NCBI GenBank assembly: GCA_965199555.1
Contig: CBDASJ010000020.1
Location: 62,001-126,000, forward strand
Length of the DNA stretch: 64,000 bases
Source of the DNA: LMUY01 sp965199555
GTDB lineage: Bacteria > Pseudomonadota > Alphaproteobacteria > Acetobacterales > Acetobacteraceae
Direction: 5' to 3'
Both the position numbers and the translations under genes were made by a program. The notes beneath the pieces are model-generated. The model had not been told where the DNA came from, did not search any database, and was given only the letters and a program-made list of their open reading frames with translations. Position 1 is the first letter of the stretch. Every line of letters begins with the position of its first letter. Below are positions 1 through 7,646 of the stretch, in pieces.

Positions 1-588
1 CTGGTCACGCTCGACAACATCACCGCACGCATCACCCGCAGCGAGGACATCTACGTGCCGGTCGACACGGGCGGTTTGAATGGCCAGGGCTTGTCGCAGA
101 TCCAGACCGGGCTGACGTTGGAGATCACGCCCTCCATCGTGCCGGTGCAGCCTGGCAGTGCGGACCAGCTCGTGCGCCTGACCCTGGACGCCACTAATTC
201 GGCACCCGGCTCCGGCACCGGTGACCACATCAACGTGAACTCGCAGGAAGTGCAGACCGACGTGTTGGTGCCGAACGGAGGCACCTTCGTGATCGGCGGC
301 TTGTTCGACGATTCCCGCCTGCAAAGCCGGTCGGGCATTCCCGTGCTGAAGGACGTGCCCTTGCTGGGCCATCTGTTCCGCACGGACAGTGACCAGCAAA
401 GCCTGGGCCAGACCATCTTCTTCATCACGCCGCACATCATCGACCAGACCGAGCTGGTGAGCCGGGACGTGGCGCTGGGCCCGACCGCTGCCTACATGGG
501 TCGCCAGCGCGGGCGGCTGGACGGCGTCACGCGGGAGATGTCCGGCGCACCGCGCATGACCTCCGCCTCGCTTGAGGAGGACCAGTGA
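1..588 (+). CDS. Secretin (type II/IV pilus-type outer-membrane channel), C-terminal part
   Basis: This frame is open from base 1, so the gene starts upstream and only the last 195 residues are seen. They match the C-terminal secretin domain, which forms the multimeric outer-membrane gate of type IV pilus, type II and type III secretion systems. The diagnostic part is the run with VPNGGTFVIGGLFDDS followed by SGIPVLKDVPLLGHLF and a closing FFITPHII, the usual final beta strands of the barrel lip. A tail of about 50 residues after this may be an S-domain-like or species-specific extension. The next gene overlaps its stop codon by four bases, and prepilin-like genes follow, so it probably serves a pilus or pseudopilus. 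Which system it belongs to cannot be settled without the N-terminal N-domains. Confidence 0.9.
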   Translation: MVTLDNITARITRSEDIYVPVDTGGLNGQGLSQIQTGLTLEITPSIVPVQPGSADQLVRLTLDATNSAPGSGTGDHINVNSQEVQTDVLVPNGGTFVIGGLFDDSRLQSRSGIPVLKDVPLLGHLFRTDSDQQSLGQTIFFITPHIIDQTELVSRDVALGPTAAYMGRQRGRLDGVTREMSGAPRMTSASLEEDQ

Positions 589-977
589 CCGGGGCACGCG
601 CGCTGGAAGCCGGCTGCTACGCCGCCGCTGCCCTGCTGCTGGTCGCCACCGCCGCCCTGCGCCTGTCCGACACGCAGGATAGCCGCACCCGCCACGCCGC
701 CGAGGCCGGGCTGGACGCGCTGCAAGCCGCGGAACGCAGCCACCTGGCCGCGCACCAGCGCTTCGCCCGATTCGGTCCGTCCGCGGCGGAACTGGCGGCG
801 GCCCTGCCCGGCACGACCCTGCCGAACGCCGACGATTTCGCGTTCGACGGGCTGCCGGATGCCGCCGGCGTGCTGCACCTGCGCGCCATCACCCGGCCGG
901 ACGCCGTGGCCGATGGCCGCGTCAGCCCCATGGTGGTTGCCCGCGACCTGCGCGGCCCGGCCCCGGTGACGCCGTGA
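585..977 (+). CDS. Small single-span membrane protein of the secretin operon
   Basis: 130 residues. The GTG start overlaps the secretin stop in a GTGA junction and has a good GAGGAGG ribosome site just upstream, so translation is probably coupled. The N-terminus has one hydrophobic segment (about residues 8-24, rich in Ala and Leu) followed by a soluble Ala/Arg-rich domain. The layout resembles a minor pseudopilin or pilus assembly protein with an N-terminal anchor, but the GFTLxE prepilin signature is absent. I do not recognise the family. Its position between a secretin and a lipoprotein suggests an accessory role in the same envelope machine. Confidence 0.6.
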   Translation: MTGARALEAGCYAAAALLLVATAALRLSDTQDSRTRHAAEAGLDALQAAERSHLAAHQRFARFGPSAAELAAALPGTTLPNADDFAFDGLPDAAGVLHLRAITRPDAVADGRVSPMVVARDLRGPAPVTP

Positions 978-1651
978 TGCGCGCCCGCATCCTGGCCGCC
1001 ATGCTGCTGCTGTCGGGCTGCGCCGGCCTGGGCGGAACGGGCGACCCTGCCTTCACGGGCAGCGCCGCCGTCGCCGGGTTGGAGGTGCGTGCGCCCGACT
1101 GGCAGGTCGGGTCCGAATGGCATTACAGCGACGGCTACGGGCTGAAGGTGACCAAGGTTGCGAACGGGACGGCGACCTTCCAGCGCACCGACGACCCCGG
1201 CCAATGGATCGTCCGACGCGGGTTCCTGCGCGAGGATGCGCAATCCCCCACCGTGCTGCGCAAGCTGCTGTTCGAAGGCCTGCCCCCCGGCGCCGGCACC
1301 CTGCTGACGGGTGGCACCCCCATCACCTACCGCCGGGAATACATGTCCGGCGACGTCCAGCGCACCCATGTGACGTCCTGGACCGTGGAAGGCCGCGAAA
1401 CCGTGAAGGTGCCGGCCGGCGAGTTCGATTGCGTGGTGCTCGCCATGCGCACGCGCAACACGCAGGACGGCTGGACCGGGTTCGAGCGGTGGTGGTTCAG
1501 CCCGCAAGCGCAGAACTTCGTTCGCATGGAATACCGCTACGGCAGCAACCCATCAGGCTCGCGGGTCCTGACCGACTATCACGTCGGACCGGTCCCGCTG
1601 GGGCGCCTCGCTTCAGCCGGAATGGCGGCCCCTGGGAGCCGGCCGGAATAG
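977..1651 (+). CDS. Predicted lipoprotein of the pilus/secretion locus
   Basis: 224 residues starting at ATG 977, which shares one base with the preceding stop; a GTG three bases earlier is also possible. The N-terminus is a lipoprotein signal with lipobox LLSGC, so Cys15 is the likely lipidated residue. The mature part is predicted to be soluble and beta-rich, with motifs such as WQVGSEWHYSDGYG and VPAGEFDCVVL. The latter resembles a domain seen in periplasmic proteins of unknown function. It may help the secretin as a pilotin or periplasmic partner, but that is only inferred from gene order. Its last 39 bases overlap the end of the opposing transglycosylase gene. Confidence 0.65.
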   Translation: MRARILAAMLLLSGCAGLGGTGDPAFTGSAAVAGLEVRAPDWQVGSEWHYSDGYGLKVTKVANGTATFQRTDDPGQWIVRRGFLREDAQSPTVLRKLLFEGLPPGAGTLLTGGTPITYRREYMSGDVQRTHVTSWTVEGRETVKVPAGEFDCVVLAMRTRNTQDGWTGFERWWFSPQAQNFVRMEYRYGSNPSGSRVLTDYHVGPVPLGRLASAGMAAPGSRPE

Positions 1652-2044
1652 ATGCTGGTAGGATAGGCTGAGCCGAAGCTGGTAGGCTTCCTTGATGCCG
1701 GGCGTGGCGGAGTTGTAGCGCCCGGCCGCTTCCCACAAATCGCCGCCGGTCTGGTCCAGATTGTGCCGCAGCACGTAGGACGCCACCCAGACGTTGAAGC
1801 ACCCATCGTCGCGCACGGCGCTGCGCAGGTCCGACGATGGACGCTGCAGCACGTGCGCCAAGCGCGGCACCCAGGTTTCCACGTTGATCTGCGCCGGTCC
1901 GCAATCATGCGTCCCGTTGGCCTGCTGGACGCACGTGCCGACCTGGCCGCCTTCGGTCCGCAGGATCGTCCAAACCGCCGCCTCCGGCACCCCGAAGATG
2001 GCGGCCGCGGCGGCCACGCAGCCGGCGGTGAGCGGCATCAGCAT
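1613..2044 (-). CDS. Lytic transglycosylase, SLT/VirB1-IagB type
   Basis: 143 residues with the soluble lytic transglycosylase fold. The likely catalytic glutamate is Glu31 in ILRTEGGQVG, followed by the family's NGTHDCGPAQIN motif and a C-terminal AAGRYNS motif (the usual helix with RYNxG). Such small enzymes cleave peptidoglycan strands to open a path for type IV secretion, type III secretion or type IVb pili (PilT of plasmid R64 is one). No clear signal peptide is visible: the fold begins almost at residue 8. Start is ATG 2044 or ATG 2038; the second gives a TGATG overlap with the stop of the upstream gene, so translation is coupled either way. An upstream extension in frame exists but overlaps the neighbouring gene and does not look like protein. 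Confidence 0.8.
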   Translation of the reverse strand: MLMPLTAGCVAAAAAIFGVPEAAVWTILRTEGGQVGTCVQQANGTHDCGPAQINVETWVPRLAHVLQRPSSDLRSAVRDDGCFNVWVASYVLRHNLDQTGGDLWEAAGRYNSATPGIKEAYQLRLSLSYQHLFRPAPRGRHSG

Positions 2045-2460
2045 GGCTGCGCCTGCGCGTTGGCGTAGCCGAGCAAGGCGGGGCTGTCGCGATCCAGCAG
2101 CCACAGCGTGGTCAGGCATTGCTCCGGCACGAGGTCGACCCGGAACAGCCGGTGCATGGCCTGCGGCAGCGCGCTCGGGTGCAAGCTGGCGTTTCCGCCT
2201 GCGGCGGCGTGGCAAAGCAGCGCCATGTCTCCGCGCTCCAGCTCGAACATCTCGCCGCCATGCGCCTGCGCCGCATCCTGGAAAATGGCCCGGGCGATGC
2301 GCCGGTGATAGTTGCGGGGCGCCGGGGGTGCCATGGCGGACAGGTGCAGGATCAAGGCCAGCCGGGATTTCGGCGTTTGCGCGGCCTTCTGCGATGCGGC
2401 GAGAAACGCCTGCCCGCCGGACGATGCAAAGACCATCACCGATCCCTCCGCCACAAACAC
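2038..2460 (-). CDS. Conserved hypothetical protein upstream of the transglycosylase
   Basis: 140 residues, first gene of a two-gene minus-strand unit with the transglycosylase. It is cytosolic by appearance, with no signal peptide or membrane span. The stretch RNYHRRIARAIFQDAAQ followed by MFELERGDMALLC resembles the non-catalytic N-terminal segment that I associate with some alphaproteobacterial EAL-domain regulators, where a helix is followed by a strand ending in GDxxLLC. No EAL or GGDEF residues are present. A link to the c-di-GMP genes nearby is therefore only a suggestion. Alternative Met codons occur at residue 9. Confidence 0.5.
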   Translation of the reverse strand: MFVAEGSVMVFASSGGQAFLAASQKAAQTPKSRLALILHLSAMAPPAPRNYHRRIARAIFQDAAQAHGGEMFELERGDMALLCHAAAGGNASLHPSALPQAMHRLFRVDLVPEQCLTTLWLLDRDSPALLGYANAQAQPC

Positions 2461-2596
2461 GCGCGGAAGTTAAGCCCCAGAGGTTAAAACTTCTCCCCCC
2501 AGCCGGCGGATCGGGAGGGTTAAGCGCACGGTAAATATTACCCGGTAGCTTGGGACATCCCGACGGGTCGGCAAAGCGGTGCATGGGCGTTTGACG
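2461..2596. promoter_or_regulatory. Divergent intergenic region with GTTAA motifs and a small dyad
   Basis: This AT-richer gap separates the minus-strand transglycosylase unit from the plus-strand prepilin genes. It contains three GTTAA words (about 2469, 2483 and 2520) and an interrupted palindrome GGTAA-ATA-TTACC at 2530-2542. It is the likely promoter/operator region for the prepilin operon. No clean -35/-10 pair was found. Confidence 0.35.
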
Positions 2597-3274
2597 ATGC
2601 GGGCGAAAGACGGTGGCTTCACGATCATCGAGGTCATGGCCGCCGGCGCGCTGCTATCCGCGTTGGGCCTGTGCATCCTGCACGGCGCCACCATCCTGGA
2701 TCGGTTGTCGTTCGAACTCCTGCTGCGGCAGAAGGCCATCTTCGTGCTGAACGGCGAAATGGAACGCGCCTCGGCGCTGTACAACAAGACCGCGTTCGGC
2801 GCGAATACCACCTCATCGACGGCCGGCTACACCGCCGTGGCGACCATTGCCAACTCGGGCACACGCTTCACCTACGTGCCGTCATCTTTCTACAGCACGT
2901 TCGGCGTCAACACGCTGGCCGCCTTCACGGCCGCAAATGCGCCCGACAGCACCGTGTGGATGTATAATCTAGGCGGCGCCACGCAGAACTTCGTTTGGCT
3001 CGACCGCAGCCGGGGCCTGGTGGCCCGGCTGAGCTGGTCCATGTGTGACGTCAAGAACGTGACAAGCAGCGTATGCTGGACCACCGGGACGCCCCAGCCG
3101 AAAGCGAACAGCACGGCAACGTGCTACGGCTATGGCGGCGGCGCCGGCGTGTGCGACCTGCTGACGATGTTCCTCGATTACCCCTACACGATCACGGCTG
3201 GCGTGCCCATGCCGCTCGCAACGGCAGCGGCGACGACCCTGACCCTGAGCACGATCGTCGGGCGCCGGGAATGA
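2597..3274 (+). CDS. Prepilin-like protein (type IV pilin/pseudopilin)
   Basis: 225 residues with a short basic leader ending in Gly-Gly and the class III signal GGFTIIEVMAAGAL, so prepilin peptidase should cut before Phe and leave a membrane helix with the conserved Glu5. I chose ATG 2597, which gives a seven-residue leader; GTG 2579 would add six residues. The globular part is Ser/Thr-rich and has three cysteines in a C-terminal section (CWTTG, CYGYGGGAGVC). It overlaps the next prepilin gene by four bases (ATGA). Likely a minor pilin or pseudopilin; the exact equivalent (GspI/PilV-like or other) cannot be called by eye. Confidence 0.8.
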   Translation: MRAKDGGFTIIEVMAAGALLSALGLCILHGATILDRLSFELLLRQKAIFVLNGEMERASALYNKTAFGANTTSSTAGYTAVATIANSGTRFTYVPSSFYSTFGVNTLAAFTAANAPDSTVWMYNLGGATQNFVWLDRSRGLVARLSWSMCDVKNVTSSVCWTTGTPQPKANSTATCYGYGGGAGVCDLLTMFLDYPYTITAGVPMPLATAAATTLTLSTIVGRRE

Positions 3275-3861
3275 ACACCGTGGAAGACGATGCCGGCTTC
3301 ACCCTGGTGGAAGTCATGGTGGCCGGAACCATGACGGTGCTGATGGCGCTGCCCGCCTACTCCCTTCTGGCCACCACCTATCGCTTCGCCGACAAGGTGC
3401 AGAGCCGCTTTCGCCAGAATGAGGAAGCGCGGCAGGTGCTGACGGTACTGGGCGACGGCAGCGTGCTGTTCGGCACCCAGGCCAACGCGCGTGGCTTTCC
3501 CATGGTCGAGGGCTTGCGCAGCCGGGCCGCTGCCCCGGCCGGAGCAACGCTGCGCAGCGCTTCCGCCCTGGTGTTGACGGACAGCAACGGCCTGTCCATC
3601 ACGGGCGACAGCGTCCCCCCGCTACAGATCCCGTGCAGTTCCGCCGTAACGCCTATTCCCGACTGCCGAGGCACGGAGACCCTAACGGTCCAAGGCTGGC
3701 TCGGCAGCAACCCCACCGTTGCGGCGGCATCGTCGCAGACGGTGGGCATCGGCGTCACCGTCATCGACCCGTATCGGGCGCTGCGGCTGGGCACCGCGCC
3801 CGCCACCGCCGCGGAGTCGTATCGCAACATCTTCACCCTGAACGTGGAAGCAAATCCATGA
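3271..3861 (+). CDS. Prepilin-like protein, minor pilin PilW/GspJ-like
   Basis: 196 residues. ATG overlaps the previous stop (ATGA), and a nine-residue leader precedes GFTLVEVMVAGTM, the prepilin cleavage and helix signature with Glu5. The region after the helix (TTYRFADKVQSRFRQNEEAR) is like the amphipathic helix of PilW/GspJ-type minor pilins. The body has one cysteine pair (CSSAVTPIPDC). It lies in a tight three-gene unit with another prepilin and a PilX-like protein, the order often seen for minor pilins that prime pilus assembly. Role assigned by motif and context. Confidence 0.8.
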   Translation: MNTVEDDAGFTLVEVMVAGTMTVLMALPAYSLLATTYRFADKVQSRFRQNEEARQVLTVLGDGSVLFGTQANARGFPMVEGLRSRAAAPAGATLRSASALVLTDSNGLSITGDSVPPLQIPCSSAVTPIPDCRGTETLTVQGWLGSNPTVAAASSQTVGIGVTVIDPYRALRLGTAPATAAESYRNIFTLNVEANP

Positions 3862-4526
3862 CCGCCGATCCGGGTGGCGAACGGGGAAGTGCCCTGCTGG
3901 GGGTCATGCTGTTCGCCGGGTTGGCGGCGCTCACCATGTCCGTGCTGGTCGGGCGCGTGGTGGTCGAATACCACGCGGTGGAAGACAGCGTCGCGCAAAC
4001 CCGGGCCTATTGGGCGGCCATGGGCTTCAACAACTATGTGCTCAGCCGCACCGCCATCAGCGGCGCGTGCAAGCCGGGATGCACAACAGGGCCAACCGAC
4101 TACAGCCCACTGCAAAAGACTTATCTGACCGAGATCGCCGACATGCAGAAATGGTACTATTTGGATGTCGGCACGTCGTACATGATCCAGCTTATCTCCC
4201 AGGTTTGCCGGGACGCGTATGCCCCCTCCGGCGCCGTGGGCGAGGTCGTGATCAAGACCAGTTTCGCTGGCAACTCCGGGCCGGCCCCGCCGATGCCGCC
4301 TTGCCCGACCGTCCCCACGACCGGGAAAGCCCCGGCCACTTGCGCCCCGGCCACTGCGCCCGACCCCAAGACGATCGAAGCGCTGCGGACGCTGAAATCA
4401 TCGCGGCCCGTGGAATTCCGCTACTGCCTGGTGGGGCCCGTGGCGGCCACCTGTGGGGCCGGGCCGCTGTACGGCACGATCGGCGGCCGCCAATTGGTCA
4501 CCAGCGTGCACCGCCCCGCCTGCTAG
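3858..4526 (+). CDS. PilX/GspK-like minor pilin
   Basis: 222 residues. ATG overlaps the preceding stop (ATGA). The N-terminus GERGSALLGVMLFAGLAA fits the PilX/GspK type, in which the usual Phe-Thr is replaced by Ser-Ala and the Glu5 is missing; cleavage would follow the Gly of ERG. The C-terminal half is rich in Pro and Cys (CKPGC, CPTVP, CAPA, CLVG, C-terminal Cys), so disulfides are likely after export. It ends six bases before the convergent pilin gene. In other systems such proteins cap the tip of the minor-pilin complex; here that is inference. Confidence 0.7.
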   Translation: MTADPGGERGSALLGVMLFAGLAALTMSVLVGRVVVEYHAVEDSVAQTRAYWAAMGFNNYVLSRTAISGACKPGCTTGPTDYSPLQKTYLTEIADMQKWYYLDVGTSYMIQLISQVCRDAYAPSGAVGEVVIKTSFAGNSGPAPPMPPCPTVPTTGKAPATCAPATAPDPKTIEALRTLKSSRPVEFRYCLVGPVAATCGAGPLYGTIGGRQLVTSVHRPAC

Positions 4527-4532
4527 GACCGT

Positions 4533-5204
4533 TCAAGGATACTGGGCATCTGACTTGGAGATGCCGTCGTGCCAGTTGAAGGTCACGGCATGGTAGCTGC
4601 CGAGGCTGCCGAGGCCGTTCACCGGCGGTGGGTAGCGGAGTGCCACCACCTGACCGGCGCGCCCGGCTTGGCCCGAGCTGCTGGCAGCGGCGAACCCCGT
4701 GCTGGTCGCCTTGCCGGCGGCCGGGGTGCAGGTCGCGCTCCCCGGCCCCGCCGTGTTGCCGGGGCCGGTGCCCGTTTGCAGGATCGCCCACACCTCGAAA
4801 TCCGGCTGCGCCGCCGGGCCACCGGGTATGGCGGTGATGAAGCCGGGGCCGGTGGCCTGCGGGCAGATCGTCGTGTCCTGGCACACGAACAGGAAGCAGT
4901 AATCGCCCATGTCGGCCAGGTTGAGCCCCAGGCCGTTGACCAGCACGTTCTCGTCGCCCTTGTAGGTGGTGCAGCAATACGTGCCGCTGGTGATCTTGAA
5001 CATGCGCTGCTTGGCGGCGATCTGCGCCAGATAGGCGTTGGCGGTGTCCAGCCGGCCTTGCAGCATGTAGCCGGACATGCGCGGCACCACGGTGGCGGCG
5101 AGGAGGACCATGCAGGTCACCGTCACCATCAGTTCCACCAAGGTGAAGCCGGCTTCGCTTTGTGGTTTGGTTGACATCGGTTTCGGTGCGCTGTTCAGGG
5201 CCAT
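4533..5204 (-). CDS. Cysteine-rich type IV pilin-like protein, paralogue A
   Basis: 223 residues from ATG 5204; ATG 5177 would give a shorter, more typical leader. Prepilin signature SEAGFTLVELMVTV with Glu5 is present. The head domain has six cysteines at positions shared with the divergent gene at 5292: a YCC pair, CFLFVC, an isolated Cys, and CTPAAGK. Both proteins also share GPGFITA, DFEVWAILQ and a C-terminal DGIS-SDA motif. The pair clearly arose by duplication. Being set apart from the minor-pilin operon, one of these two may be the major subunit of the fibre, or they may be alternative subunits. Transcribed toward the minor-pilin operon. Confidence 0.8.
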   Translation of the reverse strand: MALNSAPKPMSTKPQSEAGFTLVELMVTVTCMVLLAATVVPRMSGYMLQGRLDTANAYLAQIAAKQRMFKITSGTYCCTTYKGDENVLVNGLGLNLADMGDYCFLFVCQDTTICPQATGPGFITAIPGGPAAQPDFEVWAILQTGTGPGNTAGPGSATCTPAAGKATSTGFAAASSSGQAGRAGQVVALRYPPPVNGLGSLGSYHAVTFNWHDGISKSDAQYP

Positions 5205-5291
5205 TGTGGCCCGGCTGCGTTGAGGACCGTTTAAGGCCCGTGCGGCTTAGCCGATCGTCAAGGTTCCCGTGCCACCCTGCCGCCGCAGTCG

Positions 5292-5930
5292 ATGAAGCGG
5301 TGCATGGCACGACCCCACTCCGATGGCGGGTTTACCTTGGTGGAGCTGATGTCCTGCATGGGCATCGCCCTGATCCTTGCCGCGGTCGCCGTGCCCCGCA
5401 TGTCCGGCTACCTGCGGCAGGGCGGGCTGGAAGCGGCCAAGCCTTACCTGGTGGAGATCGCCGCCCGGCAGCGCGCCTACCTAGTGGAAAACGGGCAGTA
5501 TTGCTGCACGGCCGGAAACCTGAACGAGAACGTGCTCGCACGCGGGCTGGAGGTGAACCTGGCCAAGACCGGCGATTTCTGTTTCGTCGTCATCTGCCTC
5601 AACCCGACGCTGTGCCAGTCGGTATCGGGGCCCGGCTTCATTACCGCCAACGGAACACTGCCCGACTTCGAGGTTTGGGCCATCCTGCAAGACAGCTCCA
5701 GCACGATCAATACCGGCCCGGGCGGCACCATCTGCACGCCGGCAGTGGGCAAGGTGTTGCCGACGGGCCTTGGTGCCGCGGCCGGCAGCGGCCTCGCCGC
5801 GCGCGGCGGGCAGGTGGTGGCGTTGCGCTATCCCACGCCGGCCAACGGCTTCGACACCTTCGGCTCCTTCCACGCGGTGCCGTTCCAATGGCGTGACGGC
5901 ATCAGCACGTCGGACGCGATGCTGCCGTAG
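5292..5930 (+). CDS. Cysteine-rich type IV pilin-like protein, paralogue B
   Basis: 212 residues with leader MKRCMARPHSDG, then GFTLVELMSCMGIAL. It is homologous along its whole length to the protein encoded divergently at 4533-5204, with six matching cysteines (YCC, CFVVIC, C, CTPAVGK). The leader itself holds one extra Cys and the membrane helix another. The 87 bases between the two starts must hold both promoters or a shared one. It ends 11 bases before the convergent PP2C gene. Confidence 0.8.
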   Translation: MKRCMARPHSDGGFTLVELMSCMGIALILAAVAVPRMSGYLRQGGLEAAKPYLVEIAARQRAYLVENGQYCCTAGNLNENVLARGLEVNLAKTGDFCFVVICLNPTLCQSVSGPGFITANGTLPDFEVWAILQDSSSTINTGPGGTICTPAVGKVLPTGLGAAAGSGLAARGGQVVALRYPTPANGFDTFGSFHAVPFQWRDGISTSDAMLP

Positions 5931-5941
5931 CGGCGCCGCCT

Positions 5942-6673
5942 TTACCCGACCACGACGACGGAGATGTTGTCCCGTGCCACCGCGCGGTGGCAGGCGTCCA
6001 GCAAGTCCTGCACGGCACCCGACAAGGTGGCGGCCGCGTGCACGATGGCCGCGATCGCCGCATCGCCCAGGGTCGCCGTAACCCCGTCGCTGCACAGCAC
6101 CAACCGCTCGCCCGTCGCGAGCACGGTTGAGCCGGTATGCGGCTCGATCGGGGCGATGGTGCGCCGACCACCGACGGCGGCCGACAACCGCGGCAGCTTG
6201 CCGCCCACCGGCCCGCCGGCACAAACATCGTCGATGCTGAGCTGCACCAGGCGGCCATCCGCCAGGCTGTGGTAGACCCGGCTGTCACCGACGTTGAACC
6301 AGCAGGACCGGGTGCCGCGCAGCACGAGCCCTGCCAGCACGGCACCCATGCCCAGCGTTTCCGGCTGCTGCGTCATGGCCATGTGCAGTTGCAGGTTGGC
6401 GCGCCGGACCGCGGCGGCGCAGCTTGCTTCCGTGGGTTCTGGCGGGTCGGCGGCCAGGCCCGTCACAACCAAGTTGCTGGCCAGGCCGCCGCATGGATGA
6501 CCGCCCATGCCATCGGCCACGACGAACACCGTATCCACCTGTGGGTCGACAATCCCTTCCAGCCCGGCGCGTTCCCCCGACAGGATGGTGCCGTGGGCCG
6601 CCACGGCATCCTCGTTCACGGCGCGGACGGGCCCTGCCGCAGTGGCCGCGGCGTAGCCCAGCACGGGCGTCAA
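5942..6673 (-). CDS. PP2C-family Ser/Thr protein phosphatase
   Basis: 243 residues. The start is taken as TTG 6673, which overlaps the stop of the upstream EAL gene as TTGA; longer in-frame starts would run into the EAL gene. All metal-binding motifs of the Mn/Mg-dependent PP2C fold are visible: NED (20-22), VADGMGG (about 52-58), GDSRVY, CSDGVT and the final ARDNISVVVV. It should therefore be active and remove phosphate from Ser/Thr of a protein substrate. It lacks membrane segments. No Ser/Thr kinase is in the window, but an FHA-domain protein (which binds phospho-Thr) is encoded divergently from its operon, so the two may act in one phospho-signalling path. Confidence 0.88.
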   Translation of the reverse strand: MTPVLGYAAATAAGPVRAVNEDAVAAHGTILSGERAGLEGIVDPQVDTVFVVADGMGGHPCGGLASNLVVTGLAADPPEPTEASCAAAVRRANLQLHMAMTQQPETLGMGAVLAGLVLRGTRSCWFNVGDSRVYHSLADGRLVQLSIDDVCAGGPVGGKLPRLSAAVGGRRTIAPIEPHTGSTVLATGERLVLCSDGVTATLGDAAIAAIVHAAATLSGAVQDLLDACHRAVARDNISVVVVG

Positions 6674-7527
6674 ATGCCCGGCCCGTTCGCCGCAAGCAAT
6701 TCCTGCAGCCGGGCGGACGTTGTCGGCCGGCCGAGGAAGAAGGATTGCCCTTCGCGGCAGCCGAGCTCCGCCAGGAAGGCGCATTGCTCCTCATCCTCGA
6801 TGCCTTCGGCCACCACCTCCAGCCCCAGCGTGCGTGCGGTGGCGACCACGGCCTTGGCAATGCCGGTATCCTCGAAGAACCGAGGCACGCCGCGCACCAG
6901 CGACCTGTCCAGCTTCATCACGGTCAACGGCAAACGCTTGAGGGCACCGAGGCTGGCATAGCCGGTGCCGAAATCGTCCAGCGCGATGCCAATGCCGAGG
7001 TCACGCACCGCCGACAGCGTCAGCAGCGTTTCCACGCCGGCATCCACCAGCATCGACTCCGTCAGCTCCAATTCGAGCTGGTCTGCCGGCAGCCCGGTTT
7101 CCGCCAGCGCACGCTTGACCTGCCGCAGCACCAGCCCGTCGGCAAGCTGCCGGGCGGACACGTTCACCGAAACGACTGGGCGGCCTGGCCAGCCCGCCAC
7201 TTCGGTGCAGGCTTTGTTCAGCACCCAGTCGCCGAGGTCCACGATCAGGTCGGAGCGTTCCGCCAAGGGGATGAAGACGCCGGGTGACACCAGGCCGTGG
7301 CGACGGTGCGGCCAGCGCGCCAGCGCCTCCGCACCCATGATGCGCCGCGTCGCCAGGCAGACACGGGGCTGGTAGTCGACCGACAGCGAGCCATCCCGCA
7401 CGGCGCGCAGCAGATCGCCTTCCAGCGGGTCGCTCGGGGCGCGGCTGGTGGACTGCGCGCGGCTCCTGCGCGGCAGAATGGCCTGGTCCTGCAACACCCC
7501 TCCTACCTGCATCGGCGTATGGCCCAC
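6670..7527 (-). CDS. EAL-domain c-di-GMP phosphodiesterase
   Basis: 285 residues. After about 35 variable residues the protein is a complete EAL domain. The signature is GAEALARW (EAL at 67-69), then NVSARQL, ELELTES, DDFGTGYASL, KLDRSLV, VAEGIED and a GQSFFLGRP close. Metal- and substrate-binding Glu, Asn, Asp-Asp, Lys and Gln are all present, so hydrolysis of c-di-GMP to pGpG is expected. There is no GGDEF partner, sensor domain or membrane segment, so its input must come from elsewhere. ATG 7512 is an alternative start. It is the first gene of a two-gene unit with the PP2C phosphatase, with a four-base overlap. Confidence 0.9.
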   Translation of the reverse strand: MGHTPMQVGGVLQDQAILPRRSRAQSTSRAPSDPLEGDLLRAVRDGSLSVDYQPRVCLATRRIMGAEALARWPHRRHGLVSPGVFIPLAERSDLIVDLGDWVLNKACTEVAGWPGRPVVSVNVSARQLADGLVLRQVKRALAETGLPADQLELELTESMLVDAGVETLLTLSAVRDLGIGIALDDFGTGYASLGALKRLPLTVMKLDRSLVRGVPRFFEDTGIAKAVVATARTLGLEVVAEGIEDEEQCAFLAELGCREGQSFFLGRPTTSARLQELLAANGPGI

Positions 7528-7646
7528 CCATTAACGTCGATGACGGTAAGCATCCGGTAAATCCCGGCCGCTACGGGCGAACGTTAGCGAGCTGATATCC
7601 ATTGCGCGGTATCCTGCCGGCACACGCCGCACTGGGAAGGCTGCCG

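Noticed and set aside
2469..2486. CtrA-binding site
   Set aside because: The two TTAA words are ten bases apart, not the seven of the CtrA consensus.
2039..2584. In-frame upstream extension of the transglycosylase gene
   Set aside because: The added 180 residues are Arg/Pro-rich without structure and overlap the better-supported gene at 2038-2460.
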